Shown here one piece after another: positions 56,355 through 64,000 of a DNA stretch of 64,000 nt. Under the pieces are notes generated by a model. It had not been told where the DNA came from, searched no databases, and saw only the letters and a program-made list of their open reading frames with translations. Origin of the DNA: Methylobacterium sp. FF17. Its GTDB lineage: Bacteria; Pseudomonadota; Alphaproteobacteria; Rhizobiales; Beijerinckiaceae. Position 1 is the stretch's first letter. Every line of letters begins with the position of its first letter. Location: the NCBI RefSeq assembly GCF_025813715.1, contig NZ_CP107532.1, positions 3,736,001-3,800,000 of the forward strand, given 5' to 3'. The position numbers and the translations under genes were made by a program.

Positions 56355-57476
56355 TTACACCCGCATCGGCATGAGCACGTAGAGCGCGGACGCGCCCTCG
56401 CGATCCTGGATCAGGGTCGGCGAACCCGGGTCGGCGAGCTTGAACAGGGCGGTGTCGCCCTCGAGCTGGCTCGTGATGTCGAGGAGGTAGCGGGCATTGA
56501 AACCGATATCGAGGGTGGCGGCCTCGTAATCGACGTCGAGCTCCTCGGTCGCGCTGCCCGAATCCGGGTTGTTCACCGAGAGTGCGAGGCGGCCCTCCTG
56601 GACGGCGAGCTTCACGGCCCGGCCCCGCTCCGAGGAAATCGTCGAGACACGGTCCACCGCGCGGGCGAACTGATCGCGCTGGACCGTGAGGAACTTGTCG
56701 TTCCCCGACGGGATGACGCGCTGGTAATCCGGGAAGGTGCCATCGATCAGCTTCGAGATCAGCACCACGCCGCTGGCGAACCTGAACCGGATCTTGGCCG
56801 CCGACAGGTCGATCTCGACGCTCTCGCCGCCATCCTCCACGAGCTTGATGATCTCGGCCACCGCCTTGCGGGGCACGATGATGCCCGGCATGTCGCGGCT
56901 GCCCTCGGGGGCATCGAGTTCGACGCGGGCGAGGCGGTGCCCGTCGGTCGCCACGGCGCGCATGCGCAGGGCGCCCTCGGACTCGATCGTGTGCAGGTAG
57001 ATGCCGTTGAGGTAGTAGCGCGTCTCCTCCGTCGAGATCGCGAACTGCGTCTTCTCGATCAGGCGCTTCAGATCCGAGGCCGCGATGACGAAGCGGGTCG
57101 GCAGTTCGCCCGCCGCCAGATCCGGGAAATCGCCCTCGGGCAGGGCGCCCAGGGAGAAGCGCGACCGGCCGGAGCGGATGGTCATCTGCCCCGTCTCGCC
57201 GCTCGTCTCCAGGGAGACCTGCGCGCCGTCCGGCAGCTTGCGCACGATGTCGTAGATCACGTGGGCGGGCACGGTGGTCGCACCGGCATCCACCACGTCG
57301 GCGGGGATCGTCTCGGTCACTTCGATGTCGAGGTCGGTCGCCCGGAGTTCGAGGCCGCCGGTGCCGGCGCGCAGCAGCACGTTCGACAGGATCGGGATGG
57401 TGTTGCGGCGCTCCACCACGCGGTGCACGTGGCCGAGCGACCGAAGGAGGGCCGCACGCTCGACAGTGACTCTCAT
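56355..57476 (-). CDS. dnaN: DNA polymerase III subunit beta (sliding clamp)
   Basis: 373-residue beta clamp. The ATG at 57476 gives MRVTVERAALLRSLGHVHRV, followed by VVERRNTIPILSNVLL; an upstream in-frame start at 57662 would overlap dnaA and is rejected. Further family motifs are RFSLGALPEGDFPDL, RAVATDGHRLARVEL and the final SALYVLMPMRV. Three repeated clamp domains fit the length. A 182-bp gap separates it from dnaA, so it may have its own promoter as well as read-through. Confidence 0.98.
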   Translation of the reverse strand: MRVTVERAALLRSLGHVHRVVERRNTIPILSNVLLRAGTGGLELRATDLDIEVTETIPADVVDAGATTVPAHVIYDIVRKLPDGAQVSLETSGETGQMTIRSGRSRFSLGALPEGDFPDLAAGELPTRFVIAASDLKRLIEKTQFAISTEETRYYLNGIYLHTIESEGALRMRAVATDGHRLARVELDAPEGSRDMPGIIVPRKAVAEIIKLVEDGGESVEIDLSAAKIRFRFASGVVLISKLIDGTFPDYQRVIPSGNDKFLTVQRDQFARAVDRVSTISSERGRAVKLAVQEGRLALSVNNPDSGSATEELDVDYEAATLDIGFNARYLLDITSQLEGDTALFKLADPGSPTLIQDREGASALYVLMPMRV

Positions 57477-57658
57477 GGGCTGAACTCGTGGTCTCTCGTC
57501 CGGCCTCGTCGGGTCGGGCGCGGTGTCGCGCTCAACGTCCCGCCGACGCCCTGGTACCGTGGCCGTTGAACTTGGCGAAGGCTCCCGGCGAACGCAAGTG
57601 CGAGCAGCCGGGTATCCCTCGGATGATTCGAGGCGTCGCGCGCGACGCCCCGGTTCCC

Positions 57659-59173
57659 TCAATCCTGCAGCATCCGCTTCAGGAGCTCGACCTCGTCGTT
57701 GAGCACGTTGTCCTCGCCGATCAGCTTGTCGATCTTGCGGACCGCGTGCAGCACCGTGGTGTGGTCGCGCCCGCCGAAGCGGCGACCGATCTCGGGCAGG
57801 GAGCGCAGGGTCAGCACCTTCGAGAGGTACATGGCGATCTGGCGCGGCTTGACCACGGCGGCGGTGCGCCGCTCCGACAGGATGTCCGAGCGCGAGACGT
57901 TGTAGCGTGAGGCCACCAGCTTCTGGATGTCCTCGATCTTGATGCGCTTGGGCTCGCGGTTCTTGACGAGGTCGCGAATCGCGGTCTCGGCGGTCTCCAT
58001 CGTCACGGCGGTGCCCGTGAGGGTGGCGTGGGCGAGCAGCCGGTTCACGGCGCCCTCGAGGTCACGTCCGTTGGCGGTGATCGCCCGGGCGACGTAGGTG
58101 GCCACCGTCGGCGAGACCTCGAAGTTCGGGTGCGAGACCTGGACGGCCGCGAGGCGCGCGGAAAGGATCGAGGCGCGCAGCTGCTCGTCGAGGGATCCGA
58201 TCTCGACCACGAGGCCGCCTGCGAGGCGCGAGCGCACCCGCTCCTCCAGGGATTCGAGCTCGGTCGGCGGTCGGTCCGAGGCGACGACGACCTGCCGCCC
58301 GGCATCGATCAGCGCGTTGATGGTGTGCCCGAACTCGGCCTGGATCGACTTGCCCTGAATGAACTGGACGTCGTCGAGGATGAGGAGATCGATGGCGCGC
58401 AGGCGCTCCTTGAAGGCGAGCGCGTTCTGCGTCTTCAGGGCGTTGACGAAGCCGTACATGAAGCGGTCGGCGGTGAGGTAGATCACCCGGCGGCCGGCTT
58501 CACGGGCGGTGTGGCCGATGCCGTGGAGGAGGTGGGTCTTCCCGAGGCCGACGCCGGCATGGAAGTAGAGCGGGTTGTAGAGCGCGCCCTGGCCGTCGTG
58601 GCGGGCGACCCGCTCGGCGGCGGCGTGGGCCAGCGCATTCGACCGGCCGACGACGAAGCTCGCGAAGGTGAGCCGGTTGTCGAGCGGCGCGCCGTTGAGG
58701 TCGCCACCCGCGTCACCGCGCGTGGCCGCCGCCGGCTCGCTCTCGTGGGCGCCGCTCGACTCCCCGTGGGACGGCATGGGGGCGGCGGCCTGGAGCCGGG
58801 CCAGGGGACTCGTGGGGCTGCTGCCGGTCTTGGGAGCGCTCGGCATGGGACGGGCGGCGGCGGAGGGGCCGCGCACGGAGACGTCGAGGCGCGAAACCGA
58901 CTCGACCTCGCTGCGGAACGTGTTCAGCACGCGGTCGAGATAGTGCGATTCGATCCAGCTCTTCAGGAATCGGGTCGGGACCGTGAGACGGGCGGTGCCG
59001 TCGACCACGTCCACCAGTTCGAGCCGGGCGAACCAGCTCGCGAACACGTCCTCACCCAGTTCCGCCCGAAGCCGGCGCTTCACCCGAGCCCAGGCGGCCA
59101 CCGTATCGGGGCCGCTCACGCCGCTCATGCCCGTCTCGGCATGGCCGGACACGCTACCGTCGACATGCATCAT
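57659..59173 (-). CDS. dnaA: chromosomal replication initiator protein DnaA
   Basis: 504-residue DnaA. Domain I is recognised by [20 protein letters not shown]; domain II is a long Ala/Pro/Ser linker (about 95-175). The AAA+ domain has [20 protein letters not shown] (Walker A) and [20 protein letters not shown] (Walker B). The DNA-binding domain IV ends with [20 protein letters not shown] and [20 protein letters not shown], the DnaA box-binding signature. The ATG at 59173 has GAGGAG four bases upstream; an ATG directly after it (59170) is the other possible start. No rpmH gene is near; rpsT lies 563 bp upstream. Confidence 0.98.
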   Translation of the reverse strand: MMHVDGSVSGHAETGMSGVSGPDTVAAWARVKRRLRAELGEDVFASWFARLELVDVVDGTARLTVPTRFLKSWIESHYLDRVLNTFRSEVESVSRLDVSVRGPSAAARPMPSAPKTGSSPTSPLARLQAAAPMPSHGESSGAHESEPAAATRGDAGGDLNGAPLDNRLTFASFVVGRSNALAHAAAERVARHDGQGALYNPLYFHAGVGLGKTHLLHGIGHTAREAGRRVIYLTADRFMYGFVNALKTQNALAFKERLRAIDLLILDDVQFIQGKSIQAEFGHTINALIDAGRQVVVASDRPPTELESLEERVRSRLAGGLVVEIGSLDEQLRASILSARLAAVQVSHPNFEVSPTVATYVARAITANGRDLEGAVNRLLAHATLTGTAVTMETAETAIRDLVKNREPKRIKIEDIQKLVASRYNVSRSDILSERRTAAVVKPRQIAMYLSKVLTLRSLPEIGRRFGGRDHTTVLHAVRKIDKLIGEDNVLNDEVELLKRMLQD

Positions 59174-59682
59174 CGCTCTCCTCGTGCCGAGGGCGGAGAG
59201 CCGCCAGCGGAACGTACGCACACTTGACTGACGTCGCGCCTCGCGAGGCATTCGCGAGACCCAGATTCGCAACCCTAAGTCAACTGTCTCGGGTCGCTTT
59301 TTGTCGATGGAAACAGCCTATCAACAATAAGCTACGGTTCTCCTAACAACGGGGTTTATGGGGACAGCAAAAATTGCGGCAATTCCGACCGAGGGTTCCG
59401 GGCGCGAGTCGAGCCGTCCATCCCACCTTGTGCATGAGTCGGCCTCGACTCGCGGATCAGTTGAATTTGTTGGTTCTTCGTGATGGAACGTTAAGCTACA
59501 CAGGGCCCGAACCCGTCGCAACAAGACAGATCGAGATCAGCGTTAACGCTTCCTCACCAACGCGGCCGAGGATCACGCGGGAGTCCGCCACGATTTCCAA
59601 GATTCGAAAGTCGGACCCATCGAACGACGGGAGACGAAGCCGGCGGCCACTCCCCGTCTGCGGGCCTCTCAGACGGCGACAA
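59174..59682. other. dnaA upstream region, possible origin or promoter
   Basis: About 510 bp between dnaA and the rpsT terminator without a supported gene. A relatively AT-rich part (about 59270-59370) contains GCTTTTTGTCGATGG and CTATCAACAATAAG on the plus strand, and AT content is clearly above the neighbouring genes. Only weak 7-of-9 matches to the DnaA box (for example CTATCAACA and the reverse TGTGCATGA) were found, and no cluster of perfect boxes. It probably holds the dnaA promoter; an origin cannot be confirmed. Confidence 0.4.
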
Positions 59683-59710
59683 CAAAAAAGCCCGGCATCG
59701 CTGCCGGGCT
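59683..59710 (-). terminator. Rho-independent terminator after rpsT
   Basis: Minus strand: AGCCCGGCA, loop GCGA, TGCCGGGCT, then a run of six T. Perfect 9-bp stem with a GNRA-type loop, 26 bp past the rpsT stop codon. Confidence 0.9.
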
Positions 59711-59736
59711 TCATCAGAACGTCCTTGGGAAAAGCC

Positions 59737-60003
59737 TCAGGCGGCGAGCGCCTTGACCCGCGCGGCGAGGCGCGAAACCTTCCGGGAGGCGTTGTTCTTG
59801 TGCACGATGCCGTGCTGGGCGGCCCGCATGATCTCGGGCTCAGCTGCGCGGAGGGCGGTCAGCGCGTTCGACTGATCACCGGTGGCGATGGCCTCCTCGA
59901 CCTTGCGGACGAAGGTGCGCATGCGGCTGCGACGCGAGCGGTTGACCGCGGTGCGCTTCGCAATCTTGCGGGTCATTTTCTTGGCCGACACGGTGTTGGC
60001 CAT
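59737..60003 (-). CDS. rpsT: 30S ribosomal protein S20
   Basis: 88-residue S20 protein of the small ribosomal subunit, which binds 16S rRNA. The sequence is all-helical and basic: [38 protein letters not shown] and [20 protein letters not shown]. Length fits. It is transcribed alone toward dnaA, ending in a strong terminator. Confidence 0.98.
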   Translation of the reverse strand: MANTVSAKKMTRKIAKRTAVNRSRRSRMRTFVRKVEEAIATGDQSNALTALRAAEPEIMRAAQHGIVHKNNASRKVSRLAARVKALAA

Positions 60004-60255
60004 GGGGCATCCTCGTCACGTTTGAGGCGATCGCGACGAGCCCGCAGGCTGTGGTGTCGGTGGATCGCGTGCAGGTTGTTCGGGCAATGGCGAAGCCGAC
60101 GATCGCGTTTGAGCGCGCCCGTCGGCGATGTGCGCTCTATAGACACGCGTTGCCGATCCGTCAACGGAACGTCATCGTGGTGTCGTCCCACGGGCGGGGG
60201 AGACCGGCGCCCGCGGCTGGGACACCGGATCCCGCGAACGATAGGAGCAAGCCGC

Positions 60256-61269
60256 GTGCGGAGCGAATCGGACAGGGCGCGGATCGAGTCTCATCGGCCG
60301 CTCTCCGGCATGGAAACACCGCGCTTCTCCGGCATCGCGAGCTTCATGCGGCTGCCGGTGGTCGCGCCCGCCGACGCGGTGGGGCGGGTCGATATCGGGC
60401 TGATCGGCATTCCCTTCGACGGCGCCACCACGAACCGTCCGGGCGCCCGCCTCGGTCCGCGCGGCGTGCGCGAAGCCTCCACGGGCACGCGAGCACGCAA
60501 CGCCGCAACGGGCGTCGCCCCCTACGAGCTCGCGGCCTGTGCCGACCTCGGCGACGTGCCGGTGAACCCCATCGACGTCGCCGCGACCGCGCAGATCATC
60601 GAGGGCTTCCTGCGCCCTCTGGCCGAGGCCGGCCTCGTGCCCTTGTCGATCGGGGGCGACCACTTCGTGACCTATCCGGTGCTGCGGGCGCTGGGCCGGC
60701 ACGAGCCCCTCGGCCTCATCCATGTCGACGCCCACAGCGATACCGATGACGGGCAATACGGCGGCACGTCGCTGACGCATGGCACGCCGTTCCGCCGCGC
60801 GATCGAGGCCGGGGTCCTCGATCCCCGGCGCATGGTGCAGATCGGCCTGCGCGGCAGCGTCGATGCGGCGGACGAACTGGACTGGGCGGCCGGACAGGGC
60901 GTGCGGATCGTGCCGATGGAGGCTGTCCTCGCGCGCGGCCTCCCCGATGTCCTGGCGGAGGCCCGCGCCGTCGTCGGCACGGGGCGCACCTATCTCAGCT
61001 TCGACATCGACGCCCTCGACCCGGCCTACGCTCCCGGCACGGGCACCCCGGAGATGGGCGGCTTCACCGCACGCGAGGCACTCCAGATCGTGCGAGGGCT
61101 CGGGGGTCTCGACCTCGTCGGCGCGGATGTGGTCGAGGTGGCGCCACCCCTCGACCCGTCCGGCATTACGGCGCTCGCCGGGGCGACGCTCGCCTTCGAG
61201 ATCCTGTGCCTGCTAGCCCAGGCGGTCGACGCGCGGCGCGCCAACCGAGACGGTGCCGCACGGGCCTGA
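60256..61269 (+). CDS. agmatinase family protein
   Basis: 337-residue binuclear-manganese ureohydrolase of the agmatinase/arginase family. Metal ligands are intact: His in SIGGDHFVTYPVL, the cluster HVDAHSDTDDG, and SFDIDALDPAYAPGTGTPE with the two C-terminal Asp. Substrate could be agmatine (to putrescine and urea) or another guanidino compound such as guanidinobutyrate. The GTG at 60256 has AGGAG eight bases upstream, and the start gives the usual leader before FSGIASFMRLP; the internal ATG at 60310 would leave a shorter start. It is divergent from rpsT. Confidence 0.92.
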   Translation: MRSESDRARIESHRPLSGMETPRFSGIASFMRLPVVAPADAVGRVDIGLIGIPFDGATTNRPGARLGPRGVREASTGTRARNAATGVAPYELAACADLGDVPVNPIDVAATAQIIEGFLRPLAEAGLVPLSIGGDHFVTYPVLRALGRHEPLGLIHVDAHSDTDDGQYGGTSLTHGTPFRRAIEAGVLDPRRMVQIGLRGSVDAADELDWAAGQGVRIVPMEAVLARGLPDVLAEARAVVGTGRTYLSFDIDALDPAYAPGTGTPEMGGFTAREALQIVRGLGGLDLVGADVVEVAPPLDPSGITALAGATLAFEILCLLAQAVDARRANRDGAARA

Positions 61270-61305
61270 CGGCCCCGTCGCGAATCGCCGGGCGAAGTAT
61301 CCCGC

Positions 61306-61593
61306 TCAGCCCCGCGGCAGGGGCATCGCGCTTCCGCGCGCCACGACGTCCTGCGGGGCCGCGAAGGGCGCGAAGGCGGCGATGAGGTGAACGCCGATCA
61401 CGGGTCCGAAGACGAGGCTCATCATCACCGCCATGATCAGGGCGACGTTGGCATCGCCCGACGACGCGCGTTTCGCCTTGGTCCGGCGGGGCGTCGTTCG
61501 GACGAGCTTCGAGCCGTCGGCGCGACGCAGGGTCAGGGTCCGGACCGGCGCCACGGCGAAGCGGAGGCGGGGGAGGGCATTCGAGAAGGTCAT
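61306..61593 (-). CDS. small membrane protein of unknown function
   Basis: 95-residue protein. The ATG at 61593 is preceded by GAGGTGAG. The N-terminal half is basic (RFAVAPVRTLTLRRADGSKL, TTPRRTKAKRAS), and one membrane segment lies near the C-terminus (VALIMAVMMSLVFGPVIGVH). No family is recognised. It converges with the agmatinase gene, 36 bp apart. Confidence 0.6.
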   Translation of the reverse strand: MTFSNALPRLRFAVAPVRTLTLRRADGSKLVRTTPRRTKAKRASSGDANVALIMAVMMSLVFGPVIGVHLIAAFAPFAAPQDVVARGSAMPLPRG

Positions 61594-61862
61594 CGGCTCA
61601 CCTCGTTCGACCGGCCATCGGGGCCGATCGCGGGCGAGCCCGATCAAGCGATCAGGCGCGGGTCACGCGGGCGGCCATCGGCGGCGCGGTCCATCGACTA
61701 CTGTCGCTGGGCATTGGGTTCGGTAGTTCCTGTGGAGGCGCACGGCCGCACCTTCGGTGCTGCACGTGCGAACGACGCCGACATGATGCCGTCGCCGGGG
61801 TTAGTCAAGGCTTAACGTGTGAGGGCCCCCAAGGGTCCGCGCGCTTTTCCCCGGGGATCGAT

Positions 61863-63143
61863 TCAGCGGCCCAGGAGTGCGGCGCAATGCGCGACGAGGC
61901 GGCGCCCGACCTCGTCCTTCTCCAGGGTCGGCCACGTCTCCACCGCGCCGTCGCGGCCGATGAGGTGAACCGTGTTGGTGGGGCCGCCCATGACCCCCCC
62001 GGCAGGGGAAACGTCATTGGCGACGATGAGGTCGCAGCCCTTCCGGGCGATCTTGGCGCGGGCGTGATCCAGCACCGAATCGGTCTCGGCGGCGAAGCCG
62101 ACGACGAGGCGCGGCCGGTCCGTGCCGCGCCCCGCGATGGTGGCAAGGATGTCGGGATTCTCCACGAGGGCGAGGGGGGCGGGCGCCGCGCCGTCCTTCT
62201 TGATCTTGGCGGCACGCGTCTCGGCCGGGCGCCAGTCGCCGACGGCGGCGGCGAAGATCGCGAGATCGGCCGGGAGCGCCGCCTCCACCGCCGCCAGCAT
62301 CTCGCGGGCGGTCTCCACGGACACGACGCGGACGCCGGCGGGGGCCGGGATCGCCACGGGCCCCGAGACCAGCGTCACCTCCGCTCCGGCCGCCGCCGCG
62401 GCGGCAGCGATGGCGTGGCCCTGCCGGCCGGAGGAGCGGTTGGCGAGGTAGCGCACGGGGTCGATGGGCTCGTGCGTCGGGCCAGAGGTCACGAGCACGC
62501 GCTTGCCGGACAGCGAGCCCGCCGCTTCGCGCCCGGCCAGGAACCCGAGACCAGACCCGAAACCAGCCCCGAGCCCGGACGCCGGGCGCGCCGCCGCGAG
62601 CAGGGCTTCCACCGCGTCGGCGATCTCGGCTGGCTCGGCGAGGCGCCCCGGGCCGAACTCCGCCTCCGCCATCGCGCCGTTGTTCGGCCCGACCACCCGC
62701 ACCCCGTCCCCGCGGAGCGTGGCGAGGTTGCGCCGCGTCGCCGGATGTTGCCACATCCGCACGTTCATGGCCGGCGCGATCAGGATCGGCAGGGTGGTGG
62801 CGAGCAGCACCGTCGCGGCGAGATCCGAGGAATCGCCCGTGGCCATGCGCGCCATCAGGCTCGCGGTGGCGGGGGCCACCACGATGGCGTCGGCGTCGCG
62901 GGCGAGCTTGATGTGGCCGATATCGGCCTCCTCCGCCCGGTCGAACAGATCCGTATGGGCCCGCTCACCCGCGAGCGCCGCCGCCGCCAGCGGCGTCACG
63001 AATTCCTGGGCGCCCTTCGTCAGCAGGGGGCGCACCCGCGCCCCGCGCTCGCGCAGCCGCCGGATCAGGTCCAGCGCCTTGTAGGCCGCGATGCCCCCGC
63101 CGATGACGAGGAGGATGCGGCGGTCCTGGAGCGGGCGCGTCAT
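61863..63143 (-). CDS. coaBC: bifunctional phosphopantothenoylcysteine decarboxylase/synthase
   Basis: 426-residue CoaBC fusion of coenzyme A synthesis. The N-terminal CoaC flavoprotein (residues 1-180) starts ILLVIGGGIAAYKALDLIRR, with GHIKLARDADAIVVAPATAS (catalytic His) and ILIAPAMNVRMWQHPAT. A Gly-rich linker (ASGLGAGFGSGLGFLAG) leads to the CoaB synthase (about 205-426) with VLVTSGPTHEPIDPVRYLAN, SSGRQGHAIA and the Lys-rich AAKIKKDG segment. It is downstream of ubiB on the same strand (53 bp), a common neighbour in Rhizobiales. Confidence 0.97.
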   Translation of the reverse strand: MTRPLQDRRILLVIGGGIAAYKALDLIRRLRERGARVRPLLTKGAQEFVTPLAAAALAGERAHTDLFDRAEEADIGHIKLARDADAIVVAPATASLMARMATGDSSDLAATVLLATTLPILIAPAMNVRMWQHPATRRNLATLRGDGVRVVGPNNGAMAEAEFGPGRLAEPAEIADAVEALLAAARPASGLGAGFGSGLGFLAGREAAGSLSGKRVLVTSGPTHEPIDPVRYLANRSSGRQGHAIAAAAAAAGAEVTLVSGPVAIPAPAGVRVVSVETAREMLAAVEAALPADLAIFAAAVGDWRPAETRAAKIKKDGAAPAPLALVENPDILATIAGRGTDRPRLVVGFAAETDSVLDHARAKIARKGCDLIVANDVSPAGGVMGGPTNTVHLIGRDGAVETWPTLEKDEVGRRLVAHCAALLGR

Positions 63144-63196
63144 GGTCCGAACCCCTGTGCAGAATCAGCGTGAACGAAGGGCGGCCCCAGACGGTC

Positions 63197-64000
63197 CTAC
63201 CGGAACGCCATGACCAGGGCCCCGATGGCGATGCCCCAGAGGGCGAGCGTCGACCAGAGGGCGCGCCGGCGCTCCGCCCGGGCGAAGCGGTCGATCCGGT
63301 TGCCGTCGCCGGAGCCGGCCTCGTCGAGGCGCACCAGGATGCGGCGCAGGCGCTGGGCGAGGTCGGGGATGTCGGCGACCACGTCGGTGATGGTCAGCGC
63401 CGCGCGGCCCATGCCCTCGATGCGCCCGACGGGCCCGAGGTTGCGGGCGATCCAGGAGCGGACCACCGGCTCGGCCCCGGTCCACATGTCGAGCTGCGGA
63501 TCGAGGGAGCGGGCGACGCCCTCCACCACCACCATGGTCTTCTGGAGCATCACGAGTTCGGTGCGGGTGCTCATGTCGAACAGGGCCGTGATGTCGAACA
63601 GCAGGGTCAGCACCTTGGCCATCGAGATCTCGTCGGCCTTGCGCTGGTGGATCGGCTCGCCGATCGCCCGGATGGCCTGCGCGAAATCCTCCACCGAATG
63701 GTGCGCCGGCACGTAGCCGGCCTCGAAATGCACCTGCGCCACCCGCTTGTAGTCGCGCAGGATGAAGCCGAGCAGGATCTCGGCGAGGAAGCGCCGCTCC
63801 GCGTGCCCGAGGCGGCCCATGATGCCGAAATCGACCGCCACCAGGGTGCCGGTCGGGTCCACGAACAGGTTCCCGGGATGCATGTCGGCGTGGAAGAAGC
63901 CGTCCCGGATGGCGTGGCGCAGGAAGGACTGGATCACCGAGCGCCCCAGGGCCTTCGGATCGTGCCCGGCGGCCACGATGGCGGCGCGGTCGTTGAGGCG
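63197..64000 (-). CDS. ubiB: ubiquinone biosynthesis protein UbiB, 5'-truncated
   Basis: C-terminal about 268 residues of the UbiB/ABC1 atypical kinase needed for ubiquinone synthesis; the frame continues past base 64000, so the N-terminus is outside the window. The visible catalytic loop is HADMHPGNLFVDPTGTLVAV followed by DFGIMGRLGHAERRFLAEIL. The C-terminus ends in a hydrophobic helix pair (LWSTLALWGIAIGALVMAFR), as in UbiB. The membrane-facing KxGQ motif is not in the window. coaBC follows 53 bp later on the same strand. Confidence 0.96.
   Translation of the reverse strand, partial: RLNDRAAIVAAGHDPKALGRSVIQSFLRHAIRDGFFHADMHPGNLFVDPTGTLVAVDFGIMGRLGHAERRFLAEILLGFILRDYKRVAQVHFEAGYVPAHHSVEDFAQAIRAIGEPIHQRKADEISMAKVLTLLFDITALFDMSTRTELVMLQKTMVVVEGVARSLDPQLDMWTGAEPVVRSWIARNLGPVGRIEGMGRAALTITDVVADIPDLAQRLRRILVRLDEAGSGDGNRIDRFARAERRRALWSTLALWGIAIGALVMAFR

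Noticed and set aside
59270..59370. DnaA boxes and DNA-unwinding element of an origin
   Set aside because: Only sites with two mismatches and no cluster, so oriC is not called.

Overview
The window reads as a contiguous piece of chromosome from a high-GC alphaproteobacterium of the order Rhizobiales (Hyphomicrobiales), most likely Methylobacterium/Methylorubrum or a close relative. This is inferred from the very GC-rich third codon positions, a tRNA-His without an encoded G-1, a phasin gene, and gene orders typical of the order (heparinase-purH; rph-rdgB-hemW; rsmI-yraN; purL-bolA-grxD; rpsT-dnaA-dnaN-recF; ubiB-coaBC). I saw no prophage, insertion sequence, CRISPR array or rRNA. Almost all of the 64 kb is vertically inherited core genome.

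Layout. 1-8 kb: the 3' end of an EcsC-family gene, an M17 leucyl aminopeptidase, a TadD-like TPR lipoprotein, a heparinase II/III-family protein, purH and a DUF2252 protein. 8-14 kb, minus strand: an MHS-family transporter with a large soluble insert, then acs-DUF485-actP for acetate uptake and activation. 14-23 kb: a small secreted protein, a PdhS/PleC-type PAS histidine kinase, a phasin with a candidate PhaR operator, an L,D-transpeptidase, two transglutaminase-like proteins, an orphan receiver and an SLT-domain transglycosylase. 23.6-28.3 kb: tRNA-His, a ClC-type anion transporter with CBS domains, a second MHS transporter and a Gly-rich/RDG-repeat DUF1236-like protein. 28.3-35.4 kb: hrcA, a His-rich secreted peptide, rph-rdgB-hemW, an LpoA-like lipoprotein, rsmI and yraN.

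35.4-41 kb: an orphan receiver, an OsmF-YehY-YehW-type osmolyte importer with no ATPase gene beside it, a second L,D-transpeptidase and an extensin-like protein that resembles an M15/LAS metallopeptidase. 41-47 kb: an M3 peptidase, a coiled-coil membrane protein, a small conserved-looking protein, an SMP-30 lactonase and a thioredoxin-reductase-like flavoprotein. 47-51.5 kb, minus strand: purL-bolA-DUF29-grxD, with a membrane hydrolase upstream. 51.5-55 kb: recQ, a 51-codon DUF5993 gene followed by a DsbB-like protein without the second cysteine pair, and a LysE exporter. 55-60 kb: recF, dnaN, dnaA and rpsT on the minus strand, a replication-initiation cluster. 60-64 kb: an agmatinase-family enzyme, a small membrane protein, coaBC and the 3' part of ubiB.

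Themes. Several genes act on the envelope and peptidoglycan (two L,D-transpeptidases, an SLT transglycosylase, an LpoA-like lipoprotein, an extensin/LAS protein). Others cover acetate and PHB metabolism (acs/actP, phasin), purine synthesis (purH, purL) and DNA replication. I found no clearly novel multi-gene system. The items most worth a second look are the DUF5993/DsbB pair, the ATPase-less osmolyte importer, the Ser-for-His transglutaminase, the DUF29 gene inside the bolA-grxD operon, and two dyad-symmetric operator candidates (1848-1879 and 17520-17534).
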